A DNA stretch of 22,130 bases from Anaerolineae bacterium (GTDB lineage: Bacteria > Chloroflexota > Anaerolineae > J102), in contig JALSPL010000569.1 in the NCBI GenBank assembly GCA_026985975.1, positions 1 through 22,130 of the forward strand. The letters run 5' to 3'. Shown piece by piece: positions 1 to 8,800 of this stretch. The translations under genes and the position numbers were made by a program. The notes beneath the pieces are model-generated. The model did not search any database. It had not been told where the DNA came from and saw only the letters and a list, made by a program, of their open reading frames with translations. Within the stretch, counting starts at the first letter, position 1; every line of letters starts with the position of its first letter.

Positions 1-39
1 TTTGAGATGACCGAATACTACATGAAGAAGGATTTGTGA
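1..39 (+). CDS. C-terminal end of an unidentified protein (partial)
   Basis: An open frame enters from the left edge and ends at a TGA at 37-39, giving FEMTEYYMKKDL. Only 12 codons are visible, so the family cannot be named and the frame could be chance. The codons are plausible and the 212 bp after it hold no other gene, which fits a gene ending here. A weak imperfect stem (72-80 with 92-100) follows but has no T-run, so it is not a convincing terminator. Confidence 0.3.
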   Translation, partial: FEMTEYYMKKDL

Positions 40-242
40 TGGGGGCAATCACCTCATTTGTGCGAAAATTTGACGATGCTTCTGTTGGGTGAGCATCATC
101 TTGGGCGGCGCGGGCCTTCATTCAGTCAGACTGTTGCAGCGCCAGGAGATCATCGCTCGCGTTGTTCTCACACATTTCCAACGGATTTCTTATCCTCTGT
201 TGTTAGAGTAGGAGATGCAGCGTAGTGCTGAATTCATTGCTC

Positions 243-249
243 AAGGAGG
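243..249 (+). promoter_or_regulatory. Ribosome-binding site of the PRC/BON gene
   Basis: AAGGAGG is a near-perfect Shine-Dalgarno sequence. It lies 5 nt before the ATG at 255 and only 2 nt before the ATG at 252. It therefore favours 255 and argues against the longer reading that begins at 225. Confidence 0.75.
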
Positions 250-254
250 TTATG

Positions 255-1358
255 ATGTTCAAAGTTGGTTCGCCTGTATACGCCACCGATGGTCGTGTCG
301 GGACGTTGCAATATGTTGTTTTGAATCCCCACAGTCAGGAAGTCAGCGATCTGGTTGTGAAGTGTGATTTTTTTATTGGATCGCGGGTGATTCCTGCTCG
401 TTATATCGATCATGTCGCGGATGACGGCGCTGTTCATCTTTCGGTGGACAAAGCTTTTGTGCGGCGCAATCGCGAATTCAAACAAGAGGAATTTATGCTG
501 TCGGGCCCGGAGGTGACGCTGGCCCAACATACAGACGCCCGTCTGTTCTGGCAGGATGTTTATGGCGTGACCGTGGAGGAGTTGCCGCAGCCCGTGGCCC
601 GTGTGCGCATTGACAGCGGCGTCGATGATGGCGAAGTGTTGGTCGGCAAGGGCTCGCGGGTTTTTACGGCGTTGGGCGAGCGCGTGGGCGTGGTCGATCA
701 TGTGGTCGTGGATAGGGACGCCCGCAAGTTGCTGTATCTGGTGGTGCGGCTGCCTGGCATCCGCCGCCGACGGGTGGTGGCGCCCGCCTCGCAGGTGAAG
801 GAATGGCAGCATGACGCGGTGACGCTGGCGCTGGACAAAGAGGCGCTTTTCGCTTTGCCGCCCTATGTGCCCGCCAAACGCGATGACGTCCTGGCCCAAC
901 TGGTGCGTCAGACTATTGCTGCTCTGGGCGCGCCCATCGAAAACCTGAGCGTTTTTGTGGATGGCGGCCATGTGTTGCTGCGCGGCCACAGCCACTCGGT
1001 GGATGATCGCCGCCGCGTCGAGGCTGCCGCCCGCTCTGTTTCGGGCGTGATCAGCGTCACCAACGAGATCACCACCGATAAACATCTCGATGTGCAAGTG
1101 CAGCAGCGCTTGCTGGATGATCCTGTTGCCAGCAACTATGCGGTGGATGTCATCGTCAAAAACCGCATCGCCACCCTCATCGGCAAAGTTCCCAGTCCGG
1201 CAGTGAAGGATGTGATTCTGGAGATTGTGCGCAACACGCCGGGCATCGTCTCGGTTATCGATGAGATGACGATAGATGCCGAGGCGTTTAGGGAAGAATG
1301 GTCGCCAGAAAGCTACCTCGACGCATTGCGAGTCGTTCCCGCCACTCAGGAACCCTGA
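255..1358 (+). CDS. PRC-barrel and BON domain protein
   Basis: Protein of 367 residues without a signal peptide or membrane segment. Residues 1-75 (MFKVGSPVYATDGRVG...) look like a PRC-barrel. Residues about 115-200 look like a second one (SRVFTALGERVGVVDHVVVD). Residues about 210-275 and 278-345 resemble two BON domains, each with the V-x-L-x-G core and the final V/I-x-x-V-x-x-E (VLLRGHSHSV ... GVISVTNEI; ATLIGKVPS ... GIVSVIDEM). PRC-barrels bind RNA or proteins, as in RimM and photosystem H subunits. BON domains usually bind lipids or attach to envelopes. A cytosolic stress or envelope-binding role is possible, but no specific function can be assigned. The start follows the AAGGAGG at 243. 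The 3' end overlaps the convergent nuclease gene by 13 bp. Confidence 0.8.
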   Translation: MFKVGSPVYATDGRVGTLQYVVLNPHSQEVSDLVVKCDFFIGSRVIPARYIDHVADDGAVHLSVDKAFVRRNREFKQEEFMLSGPEVTLAQHTDARLFWQDVYGVTVEELPQPVARVRIDSGVDDGEVLVGKGSRVFTALGERVGVVDHVVVDRDARKLLYLVVRLPGIRRRRVVAPASQVKEWQHDAVTLALDKEALFALPPYVPAKRDDVLAQLVRQTIAALGAPIENLSVFVDGGHVLLRGHSHSVDDRRRVEAAARSVSGVISVTNEITTDKHLDVQVQQRLLDDPVASNYAVDVIVKNRIATLIGKVPSPAVKDVILEIVRNTPGIVSVIDEMTIDAEAFREEWSPESYLDALRVVPATQEP

Positions 1359-2653
1359 CGCCCCATCCCGTCCTGTCGTTTTCCTTCCAGCCGCTCCAGC
1401 CGGTGAGTGAGTTCAGCCAGAATCTCCCGGCGACGATACGCCTGCGTCCATGTTTCCGCCCGGGTCATGGCTTCCAACGTCCACGCCCGGGCTTTTTCGA
1501 TGTCGCCGGTATGCCATTCATGATACTTGGCCAACTCCACCAGCGCCTCCACATCGTCGGGGCGATTCATCCCGGCCAGGGCCTCCCACCAGACCGCCGC
1601 CTCTTGTCGTCGTTCCTGACGTTTCAGCAATAGCGCCAACTCGCGCAGGGTCTGGGCCCGATGCGCCGGCGGCTGCGGCGCGTCCAGCGCCCGCCGATAG
1701 GCCCGTTCAGCGCCTTCTACATCGCCCGCCCGCTGCCATGTCCGCCCCAGCGCCAGCCAATCCTGCGGATGCGGCGCCATCATGCCCGCCAGCGTGGCCG
1801 CGATGACATGCGCCAGCGGAACCATGCTGACGATGTCCTCCAGATTGTGATACAGCACCGCCGTCATCTCCCCGACATTGTCCTGGTTTCGGGCGAAGCT
1901 GAACCACAGACTCGGGATCATATACGAGGGGACGTCGAGGCCGCTGCGCTGATAATCCAGGATGCGGCGTTCGAGATTGCCGAAGTTGCACGCGCCCAGC
2001 CGCGGCCGCCACAGCCTGCGGGCGGGATGCAGCAGATCGACGTGCGGCTGCTCATCGGGCGGTTGGACGCCGCTGAGAATGAAGCGGGAGCGCAGCAGCG
2101 GCCAGTCGAAGGCGCGTCCGTTGAAAGTGATCAGCCCGCCCCGTTGGGCCACGAACCGGGCCAGATCGGGCAGATAGGCCCGTTCCTCCGCCGGATTGCG
2201 GGCGAAATACTGGCGCACCACATAGGCGTCCCCCTCGAATGTTCCCACGCCGGTGAGAAAGACGATGGTTCCGGCCCCGCCCGCCAGGCCCGAGGTCTCG
2301 GTGTCCAGAAACACGGCCCGTCGGAAATCGAAACCGGGGCTTTCGGCCAGCAAACCGGCGGCGGCGGCGGGCAGCGCCAGCAGATCGCCCAGGCATATTC
2401 GTCCCTGCTGATGTGCGAGGGGATAGCGCACGGTGCGCAACAGATAGGAGCCCAACTTCCCGGCCCTCTCCTCCATCCCCGGCAGTTCGGTGAGATCGGT
2501 CGCGCCCGCGGGCGCATCATGCGCAGGCGCGGGGACGGCGGGGGGCGAGCTTTGCTCGGACGGCGGAGGTTCGGGCCCGCGCGGACGCTGGCGGCGGCGC
2601 AGACGTCCCGCTTTGCGCAAACGCTGCAATCGGGCCTGAATGTCGTCGGTCAT
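1346..2653 (-). CDS. YprB-like RNase H-fold (DEDDh) nuclease with C-terminal TPRs
   Basis: Protein of 435 residues. The N-terminal 50 residues are basic and Pro-rich (RLRRRQRPRGPEPPP), so probably disordered. Residues about 112-285 form an exonuclease-like RNase H fold: FLDTETSGL supplies D117 and E119 (Exo I), ITFNGRAFDWPLL supplies D183 (Exo II), and HNLED supplies H269-x3-D273 (Exo III, the DEDDh type). Residues about 295-400 are TPR-like helical pairs (WQRAGDVEGAERAYRRAL). This matches the YprB/RNase_H_2 family, predicted 3'-5' exonucleases of uncertain substrate. The ATG at 2653 overlaps the TGA of the upstream DUF4129 gene as ATGA, so translation is probably coupled. This is why it is preferred over the start 48 nt further upstream. 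It is the last gene of the operon and overlaps the convergent PRC/BON gene by 13 bp. Confidence 0.82.
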   Translation of the reverse strand: MTDDIQARLQRLRKAGRLRRRQRPRGPEPPPSEQSSPPAVPAPAHDAPAGATDLTELPGMEERAGKLGSYLLRTVRYPLAHQQGRICLGDLLALPAAAAGLLAESPGFDFRRAVFLDTETSGLAGGAGTIVFLTGVGTFEGDAYVVRQYFARNPAEERAYLPDLARFVAQRGGLITFNGRAFDWPLLRSRFILSGVQPPDEQPHVDLLHPARRLWRPRLGACNFGNLERRILDYQRSGLDVPSYMIPSLWFSFARNQDNVGEMTAVLYHNLEDIVSMVPLAHVIAATLAGMMAPHPQDWLALGRTWQRAGDVEGAERAYRRALDAPQPPAHRAQTLRELALLLKRQERRQEAAVWWEALAGMNRPDDVEALVELAKYHEWHTGDIEKARAWTLEAMTRAETWTQAYRRREILAELTHRLERLEGKRQDGMGRQGS

Positions 2654-4122
2654 GTCGTTGGGCCGTCCTCTGGCGCGGGAGCGGTTTTCAGCGTTTCCCA
2701 CGCCGCCTTCAGTTTTTCCAACTCGGCCGGATTTGTGGGAATGTGGCCATATTCGTAGGCGTTATAGAGATCGGTAATGTGGCGCAGGGCCGCTTCCTGG
2801 CCCGGAAAAGCCTGCATCAGATGGGGGAGATAGTCGTTGGGCGTCCAGGAAGCATCGCGAGGGAAGCCCCGTTCGGCGGCCAGTTTTTGCACATTGGCAT
2901 AGATGTAGCGGATAGAGACGGCGGTGTAGAAACGCCTGCCAACGCCGAATTGTCCCATCATGTCCGCCAGGTCTTTCAATCGGCCAAAGCCGCGACGCAG
3001 AGCGTTCATCAATCCCTGGCCCTCCAGACTTTCGACCCGGGTGTGTTCTTCATCGATGATGACCAGCTTACGGGTTTGTCGGCGTTTGACCAGCCAAAAA
3101 ACCAGAATGAAAAGGATGATGAGGGCAATGGTGATGGGCAGAATGTAATGGAAGAAGATGATGACCCAATCTGGCGGCGCATAGGTCGCTTCTTCCTTAC
3201 CCATAATTTTGTCCGCCTCGGGGAAATTTTTTGTGAGATTGTTGAGCACTTCCTCACCGCCCTTGCCGCCAATAGCGCCTTTGATGAGGTTGACCAGCCA
3301 TTCCAGCAGGGGATTGAGCAAACGCAGGAAAAAGAGGATGACTGTCTCGACATAGGGCGCCAACCAGCCCAGAACCGGGGTGAGTAAAAGCCACAAGACG
3401 CGAAAACCGGCCAGGCTCCATATTCGCCCGAACAGCCAGGCGATGCCTATCACAGCCAACGCGCTCAGTCCCACAACGCCCAGCCATCCCCGTTGGATGG
3501 GGGCGCGACCGTCACCGGTAGTGCTGGCTTTCTCCTCAGCCCGGCCCAGCGAAACGGCCAGTAATCCAAAGAAAAAGAAGACATATATGAAAAGCATCGC
3601 CGATTGGCCGCTGAGGGCGCGGAAAATCGAGGCTGTAAGCAGCAGGGCCAGCACGCCTTTACGGAAATCATAACCGATGATGAAGAAGTTGATCTCCCGC
3701 TGCAAAAAAGTGACGGCCCGCCACCACAAGAAGGCCAGCGTTCCCAGAATAATCCCCGCGCGCAGCGCTTTATCCCCCAGCGTGAACAGCTCGCCCAGCC
3801 AGCGCAGGCTCAGGGGCGGTTCATCGCCGAAGACGAAGACGCGCACCGCCAGGAGCCCCAGAAACAGCAGGGTGCCGGCCGTAATCAGCTCGAAAGCAGG
3901 CGAGGCGATGTCGCGTTGTTCCAGAAAATGGGCGATGATCATCATCCCCAGCATCACGGCCCACAGCCCCAGCAGGATCAGAACGGGCGGGGTGCGCCAG
4001 GTTTCCGGCAAAAAGATCATCACCAGCGGCGCGAACCACGCCATCTCCATGGCTGTCAGCGAGAAGAAGATGGCGTTCTGCACCCAGGGCAGGCCGCGGC
4101 GGGGTAGGAGAGATGTGGTCAT
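2650..4122 (-). CDS. Multi-pass membrane protein with C-terminal DUF4129 domain
   Basis: Protein of 490 residues. Hydrophobic segments lie near residues 15-38, 46-66, 80-97, 122-140, 175-192, 212-232, 240-280 (probably two) and 320-346. A basic stretch (KRRQTRK) follows the last one. Residues about 398-480 carry the DUF4129 pattern: a four-helix region with W-T-P-N-D-Y (426-431) and the closing YEYGHIPTNPAEL. DUF4129 is usually found as the tail of TgpA-like transglutaminase membrane proteins, or separately beside MoxR and DUF58 genes. No transglutaminase Cys-His-Asp core is visible here, so this is the membrane/DUF4129 part alone. The function is inferred to be a membrane partner of the DUF58/MoxR system. 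No Shine-Dalgarno precedes the ATG, so the start is less certain. The upstream 214 bp contain repeat copy A. Confidence 0.78.
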   Translation of the reverse strand: MTTSLLPRRGLPWVQNAIFFSLTAMEMAWFAPLVMIFLPETWRTPPVLILLGLWAVMLGMMIIAHFLEQRDIASPAFELITAGTLLFLGLLAVRVFVFGDEPPLSLRWLGELFTLGDKALRAGIILGTLAFLWWRAVTFLQREINFFIIGYDFRKGVLALLLTASIFRALSGQSAMLFIYVFFFFGLLAVSLGRAEEKASTTGDGRAPIQRGWLGVVGLSALAVIGIAWLFGRIWSLAGFRVLWLLLTPVLGWLAPYVETVILFFLRLLNPLLEWLVNLIKGAIGGKGGEEVLNNLTKNFPEADKIMGKEEATYAPPDWVIIFFHYILPITIALIILFILVFWLVKRRQTRKLVIIDEEHTRVESLEGQGLMNALRRGFGRLKDLADMMGQFGVGRRFYTAVSIRYIYANVQKLAAERGFPRDASWTPNDYLPHLMQAFPGQEAALRHITDLYNAYEYGHIPTNPAELEKLKAAWETLKTAPAPEDGPTT

Positions 4123-4151
4123 GGAAATCAGTCAGTAGTCCAACCAATGCG

Positions 4152-4349
4152 ATGAGTGGCTGCACGTTAATCAGGATAAAAACGAGCAGCCAATCTGGCG
4201 CGGGCAGCCGATTTCGTAAAACGTAATGCGTAATGCGTAAGGCGTAAGGTCTTCACGTTTTACGATTTACGGATTACGTGGTTGAGCGCCAGGCCAACGC
4301 TGGCTTTGAGAACGCCTCTGCAAACGACGCCAACGTTTATTTACGAAGC
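4152..4349 (+). repeat. Dispersed repeat, copy A (inverted partner at 15084-15289)
   Basis: This stretch matches the reverse complement of 15084-15289 over its length. Two cores are identical: 30 nt (4188-4217 with 15223-15252) and 32 nt (4282-4313 with 15120-15151). Between them lies a variable array of CGTAA-type units (4218-4281) that folds back on itself around an AAGGTCTT apex: the left half is CGTAATG/CGTAAGG units, the right half TTTACG units. The outer flanks differ by scattered substitutions and one 1-nt deletion. It sits between the DUF58 and DUF4129 genes, and its last 13 bp form the final LRK-stop codons of the DUF58 gene. Confidence 0.88.
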
Positions 4350-5803
4350 AGGGATGACGCCACTGCCTGGCGGATGGCGGCGTGTTGCATCTGCTCGGGC
4401 GTTAGCAGGGCTTCGGCGCCGCGTTCAGGGACGCCCAAGTCCAGTTCGTCCAGGGCGCCTTCGGGCACGCGGTAGATGATGATGTCTTCCAGCACGGCGG
4501 GCAGCGGGCCTTGCTCCAGGGTGATGAGGACGATGCGGCGGCCCGTGGCCTTCAGATCCAGCAATGTGGCCGCCAGGTCATCTGAAAGACTGGAGGAGAT
4601 GACGACCAGGGTGGCGCCCCAGGGCAGATGAGGGCTTTCGGCGGCCAGCAAGCGATGAAAGCGGGCCGTGGCGAAGGGGGTGACTGCCGCCAGTAGCTCC
4701 AGGATGGTGGTGAGCTGATCGGGCGAGCGTCCGGGCAGGATTTTGAGGCTCTGATCGGAATGGGGGAGAGCGCCATTGACCAACAGGCCCGTAGGCCAGC
4801 GCTGCATCAGAGCGTAATAGCCGATGGAGGCGGCGATGCTCACCACTTTTTCCAGGTGCTCGGGGATGACGCCCATGTAGATTTTACTCACTGTCTGCAC
4901 GTTCAGGCAGATCATGAGATTGATGTCGTTGGTGGGCTCCAACACCCGGGTTTGCAGGCGCTGGCGGCGGGCTGAGGCCTTCCAGTGCACCTTGCGAAAA
5001 TCATCCTCGTGGCGATAGTCGCGAACGCCGACAGTGCGCAGGGGGTCTTCGAACATGAAACTGGGGGCGAGGCGGTCGCCGAAAGGTTCTTTGGCGGGAA
5101 TGCCCAGACTGCTCAGCGGCACGATGCGGGGATAAACCACTAGCGTCTGCACAGACTCCAGGCGCCGGGCGCTGCGAAACATGCCGAAACCGTCGCCGGT
5201 CTCAACATCCACCGGGCCAAAAGTGTGAAAGCCGCGCGTCGTGGCCTTGAGATGGTAGCTGCGGGTGGCTCGATCGTACCATTTGACGGCCCAGAAATTG
5301 CTAAGCTCCCCCTTGCCGGTATCGCCCCGCACCAGCAGCGTGGTTTCTGCCACCGGCAGTTCTTTGGGGAAGACGTCGCTGGTGGTCACCCAGGGCAGGG
5401 GTAAAAATTTATGGTTGGATAGATGCACCCGGACCTCGATGTTCTCCCCCATGAACGCCCGTCGTTCTGAGAACTCGCGATGGTATTGCAGCCCGAAAAA
5501 GGCCATCCGATTCCACAGCCAACTGGCGACCACGATGGTCAGCAGAATGGCGGCCGCGGCCAGCAGTTCGGGGATGCGGAATATGAGCCCGAACAGGGTG
5601 ATGAGCAGCGACATGGCGATCCAGGCTGCGTTGAATTGCTCCTGAATCGACGTATCGATGCGCCGTTTGCCATAACCAAAGTAATCCTTCAGGCGTCGCC
5701 ATGAACCTTTCTCTTCTTTTTGGGCGGCGATCATTTCGGCCCGGGCTTCGCTGGCGTCGGGGCCGCGTATCTGGCGGCGGATGCTTTGCATGTCTTTATT
5801 CAT
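4337..5803 (-). CDS. DUF58 domain membrane protein
   Basis: Protein of 488 residues. A charged cytoplasmic N-terminus (1-58) is followed by two membrane helices (about 59-76 and 79-98). A beta-rich region comes next (118-225, including the FLPLPWVTTSDVFP type of segment). The DUF58 signature is at 261-279: R-D-Y-R-H-E-D-D-F-R-K-V-H-W-K-A-S-A-R. A vWA-like C-terminal domain follows (290-445). DUF58 proteins are membrane-anchored, vWA-like partners of MoxR AAA+ ATPases. The ATG at 5803 overlaps the stop of the HD-GYP gene as ATGAATAA, an 8-nt overlap, so translation is probably coupled. The longer reading upstream is embedded in the HD-GYP gene and was rejected. The last codons lie inside repeat copy A, so the extreme C-terminus may have been set by the repeat. 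Confidence 0.87.
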   Translation of the reverse strand: MNKDMQSIRRQIRGPDASEARAEMIAAQKEEKGSWRRLKDYFGYGKRRIDTSIQEQFNAAWIAMSLLITLFGLIFRIPELLAAAAILLTIVVASWLWNRMAFFGLQYHREFSERRAFMGENIEVRVHLSNHKFLPLPWVTTSDVFPKELPVAETTLLVRGDTGKGELSNFWAVKWYDRATRSYHLKATTRGFHTFGPVDVETGDGFGMFRSARRLESVQTLVVYPRIVPLSSLGIPAKEPFGDRLAPSFMFEDPLRTVGVRDYRHEDDFRKVHWKASARRQRLQTRVLEPTNDINLMICLNVQTVSKIYMGVIPEHLEKVVSIAASIGYYALMQRWPTGLLVNGALPHSDQSLKILPGRSPDQLTTILELLAAVTPFATARFHRLLAAESPHLPWGATLVVISSSLSDDLAATLLDLKATGRRIVLITLEQGPLPAVLEDIIIYRVPEGALDELDLGVPERGAEALLTPEQMQHAAIRQAVASSLLRK

Positions 5804-8800
5804 TTTGCGACGGGGTGGACGCGGCTGGATCTTTTTGGGAAGAGGTTCCGGATCCGGGAGGCGGCGACTCGGCAAACAGCTCCAGGAAAACCTGCACCAC
5901 ATTCGGATCGAATTGGGCTCCGGCGTTCTTTTTCAACTCCTCGATGGCCTCAAGGTGTGAACGCATGGGTTTATAGACTCGCCGGTCGGTGATGGCTCCG
6001 TAGGCGTCGGCCACAGCCAGAATGCGGGCGCCGATAGGGATGTCCTCGCCCGCCAGGCCATCGGGATAGCCTTGGCCGTTATAGGCTTCGTGATGATGCC
6101 GCACGATTTTTGCTGCGTTGCGCAGCCAGGGCAGGGGCGAGAGGATGTTCTCGCCGATTTGGGGATGCTCGCGCATGAGTTTCCATTCTTCCTCGGTCAG
6201 CGGGCCGGGCTTCTTCAGCACCGCGTCCGGCACGCCGATCTTGCCGATGTCATGCAGGCGAGCGCCGAAGCGCAAATCATCGATTTCCTGCTCACTCAGC
6301 CCCATCGCCCGGGCGACGGTCGCGGTCATTTCTTCCAACCGTTGAGAATGGTCTGCTGTGTAAGCGTCCTTGGCGTCGCTGGCCAGCGCCAGAGAGAGCA
6401 CTGCGTTGAGATAGGCTCCTTCCACCTCATGGAACAGGAAAACCCGGTGCAATGTCATCAACAGCAGTTCGGCGATGCTTTTGATGAGCCGCATTTCCGA
6501 TTGGGTGCATTTTTGTCGATTCCGCTCTATGACCAATACGCCCAGGCGCTCATCTCCCTGAATCAGAGGGATGATCCAGGCGATCATGCCATTTTGTGTG
6601 AAAATCAGCGATTGCTCCTCGGGCGTCAGCGTTGGATCGTCTCGGGAGACCATAAAGCAACCTTCCTCTGCACTGACCGTCCGGGAGAATACAGGATAGG
6701 CGGCGATGTCTTGCACCCAGGCATGATGTCGACCGCGTCGGGAGCGGGGAACGCCATAGCTTCGGAGGCGCTGACTCGCCAGAATGATGTGGGGATGAAT
6801 CGTATCTTCGATGGCGTCGATGATGGTTTCGGCGGTGACATCCAGCACATCGGCGATAACATTGAGAGAGGAGAACCGGCGGGAGAGGGAATAGAGGAGA
6901 GCGATCTCCTGCGCTCGTTTTCGTTCCTCTTTGATGGACAATTCATTGGCGATAGAAATGGCCAGGGCGTCGGCAATCTGCAAAAGAGACGGCAACTTCT
7001 CGGGCGTGAATTCGTTGATGTCGTAGCTCATGATGTTCAGCGTGCCCAGGATGTCATCGCGCATCTTCAGAGGTATGTTGATCCGGGAGCGATAGCCCGC
7101 CTGATACAGGATTTTCTCCAACGGGAACATGCGCTCTTCAGCCAGGTCGGGCGTGACGTGCATCTTTCCCTGCAGGATATCTTCGATAGCGGCGCTGGCG
7201 GCCACGGGGTTCCATTGCCCATCCAGCAACCCGCCGCCAGCATCGTAGATGACCGACAGGACGAATCGCGTCTGATCTTCATCGGGCAGCGCTATGCTGA
7301 TTCTATCCGCCGCCACCAGCTTTCGAATGCCCGAAGCCAGTACGGCAAAACTCTTTCTCACCGACATGGTTTCGTTGAGCGATCGAACGATGCTGCTGAC
7401 CACCTCCTGCTCCAGGGCGCGCCGATTGGCCTTTTCCATGGAGATGGCTTTTTCGATGGCAATGGTGGTCTGATTGGCGTAGATGGCGTGGATTTCTATC
7501 TCTTGCGGGGAAAGGTGCACATCGTCTGTGTAGATCATGAGAATGCCGCCGATGATGTCGGCGCCCCTCTTGAGCGGAAGCGCCACCGCCCGCGTCAATC
7601 CCTGCTCCCGCAATGTCTCGGGCAACTGATCTTGTTCGATGATCGTGATGGCGTTGATATCCGAGAGGAGCATAGACGCATTGTGGAACAGCTCATCCCC
7701 CTCCAAATCCGTCCTCTCCGCGCCATATCTGTCGATCCCGTAAGTCGTTTCCCGCCCCTCTTCAGCCAGTTGAATGATGACGGCATTGGCGGCTGACGCA
7801 TTTTTTAGAGAACGCACTGCGGTCTGCACCGCCTCTTGCACGGCGTTGGCGTTGCTCAGGACCTGGCTGGCCTGATAAAGTCTGGTGGTCGCCTGCAACT
7901 GCGACGAAATCTCTTCCATCCTCTGCGCGTTCTCCATGGCCACAGCCAATTGATTGGCCGCAGTCTGAAGGGTGTCGAAATCTTCCTGATCGAAGGCGTC
8001 AACTTTGTTGTCTTCCACGACGATAGCGCCGAACAGGCGCTTCCGCGATTGAATGGGCGCAGCGATCTCGGATCGTATCTCGCTACCGGTCAGATAATAG
8101 TTTTCCTCCAGCAAAACATCGGGCCAATAATGCAGTTTGCGATCGTTGAGTGCGATCTCGATGAGCCCCATTCCTCGGGGGATGCGTTGTCCCACTCGCT
8201 GGCAATTTTTCCCCAGACAATCCATTATGATCCTTTCTCCGGTGCGCTTGTCCACCAACACCACATACACATACTCATACGCCAGCTTATCGTGCAGAAG
8301 TTTGGCGACTGCGTGGCACAACTCTGGCGTATCATTCAGCCTGGAAAGCTCAGCGCTGATCTGGTAGAGGACTTGTGAACGCTGGATTCTTTGATGCAGG
8401 CTTTCGATGAGACGGGCGTTGAACACCGCAGCGGCGGCCTGCGACGCCAGCAGAGAAAGCAGCCGCATGTCCTCTTCTGTGAATTTCCTGCCGTTTTCAC
8501 AGGTCTCATACACCACCAGCACGCCGATCAACTCGCCGCCATGCAGCATCGGCACGGCCACGACGGCAGTCAGCATATATTCATCATATTTGTGCGATCG
8601 GTGTTCCCATTTGCCATAATTGTCGACTATCATGGGGCGTCGACTCAGCGCCACCCGCCCGGCCAGCCCTTCTCCAAAAGCCATGTCCTGGGCTATCCCC
8701 GCATTATCAGCCGCCACCGCCAACAGATGCCGTTTTCGATCATGTAGATAGACAATGCCATCAGAGGCGTCCAGAATGCTGGTCGCCTTGACCACGATTT

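Noticed and set aside
72..100. Stem GACGATGCT with AGCATCATC as a terminator
   Set aside because: It has one mismatch, a modest stem and no T-run. It is too weak to list.
1661..2758. 365-codon open frame on the plus strand
   Set aside because: It is antisense to the nuclease gene, low-complexity Arg/Gln/Gly-rich, and has no motifs.
4218..4281. CGTAA-type array considered as a CRISPR array
   Set aside because: The units are 7-8 bp and degenerate, with no spacers and no cas genes nearby. It is the centre of a dispersed repeat.
6072..7796. 574-codon open frame on the plus strand
   Set aside because: It is antisense to the HD-GYP gene, whose domains are unmistakable. Its translation has no recognisable motif and is a by-product of GC-rich codon use.
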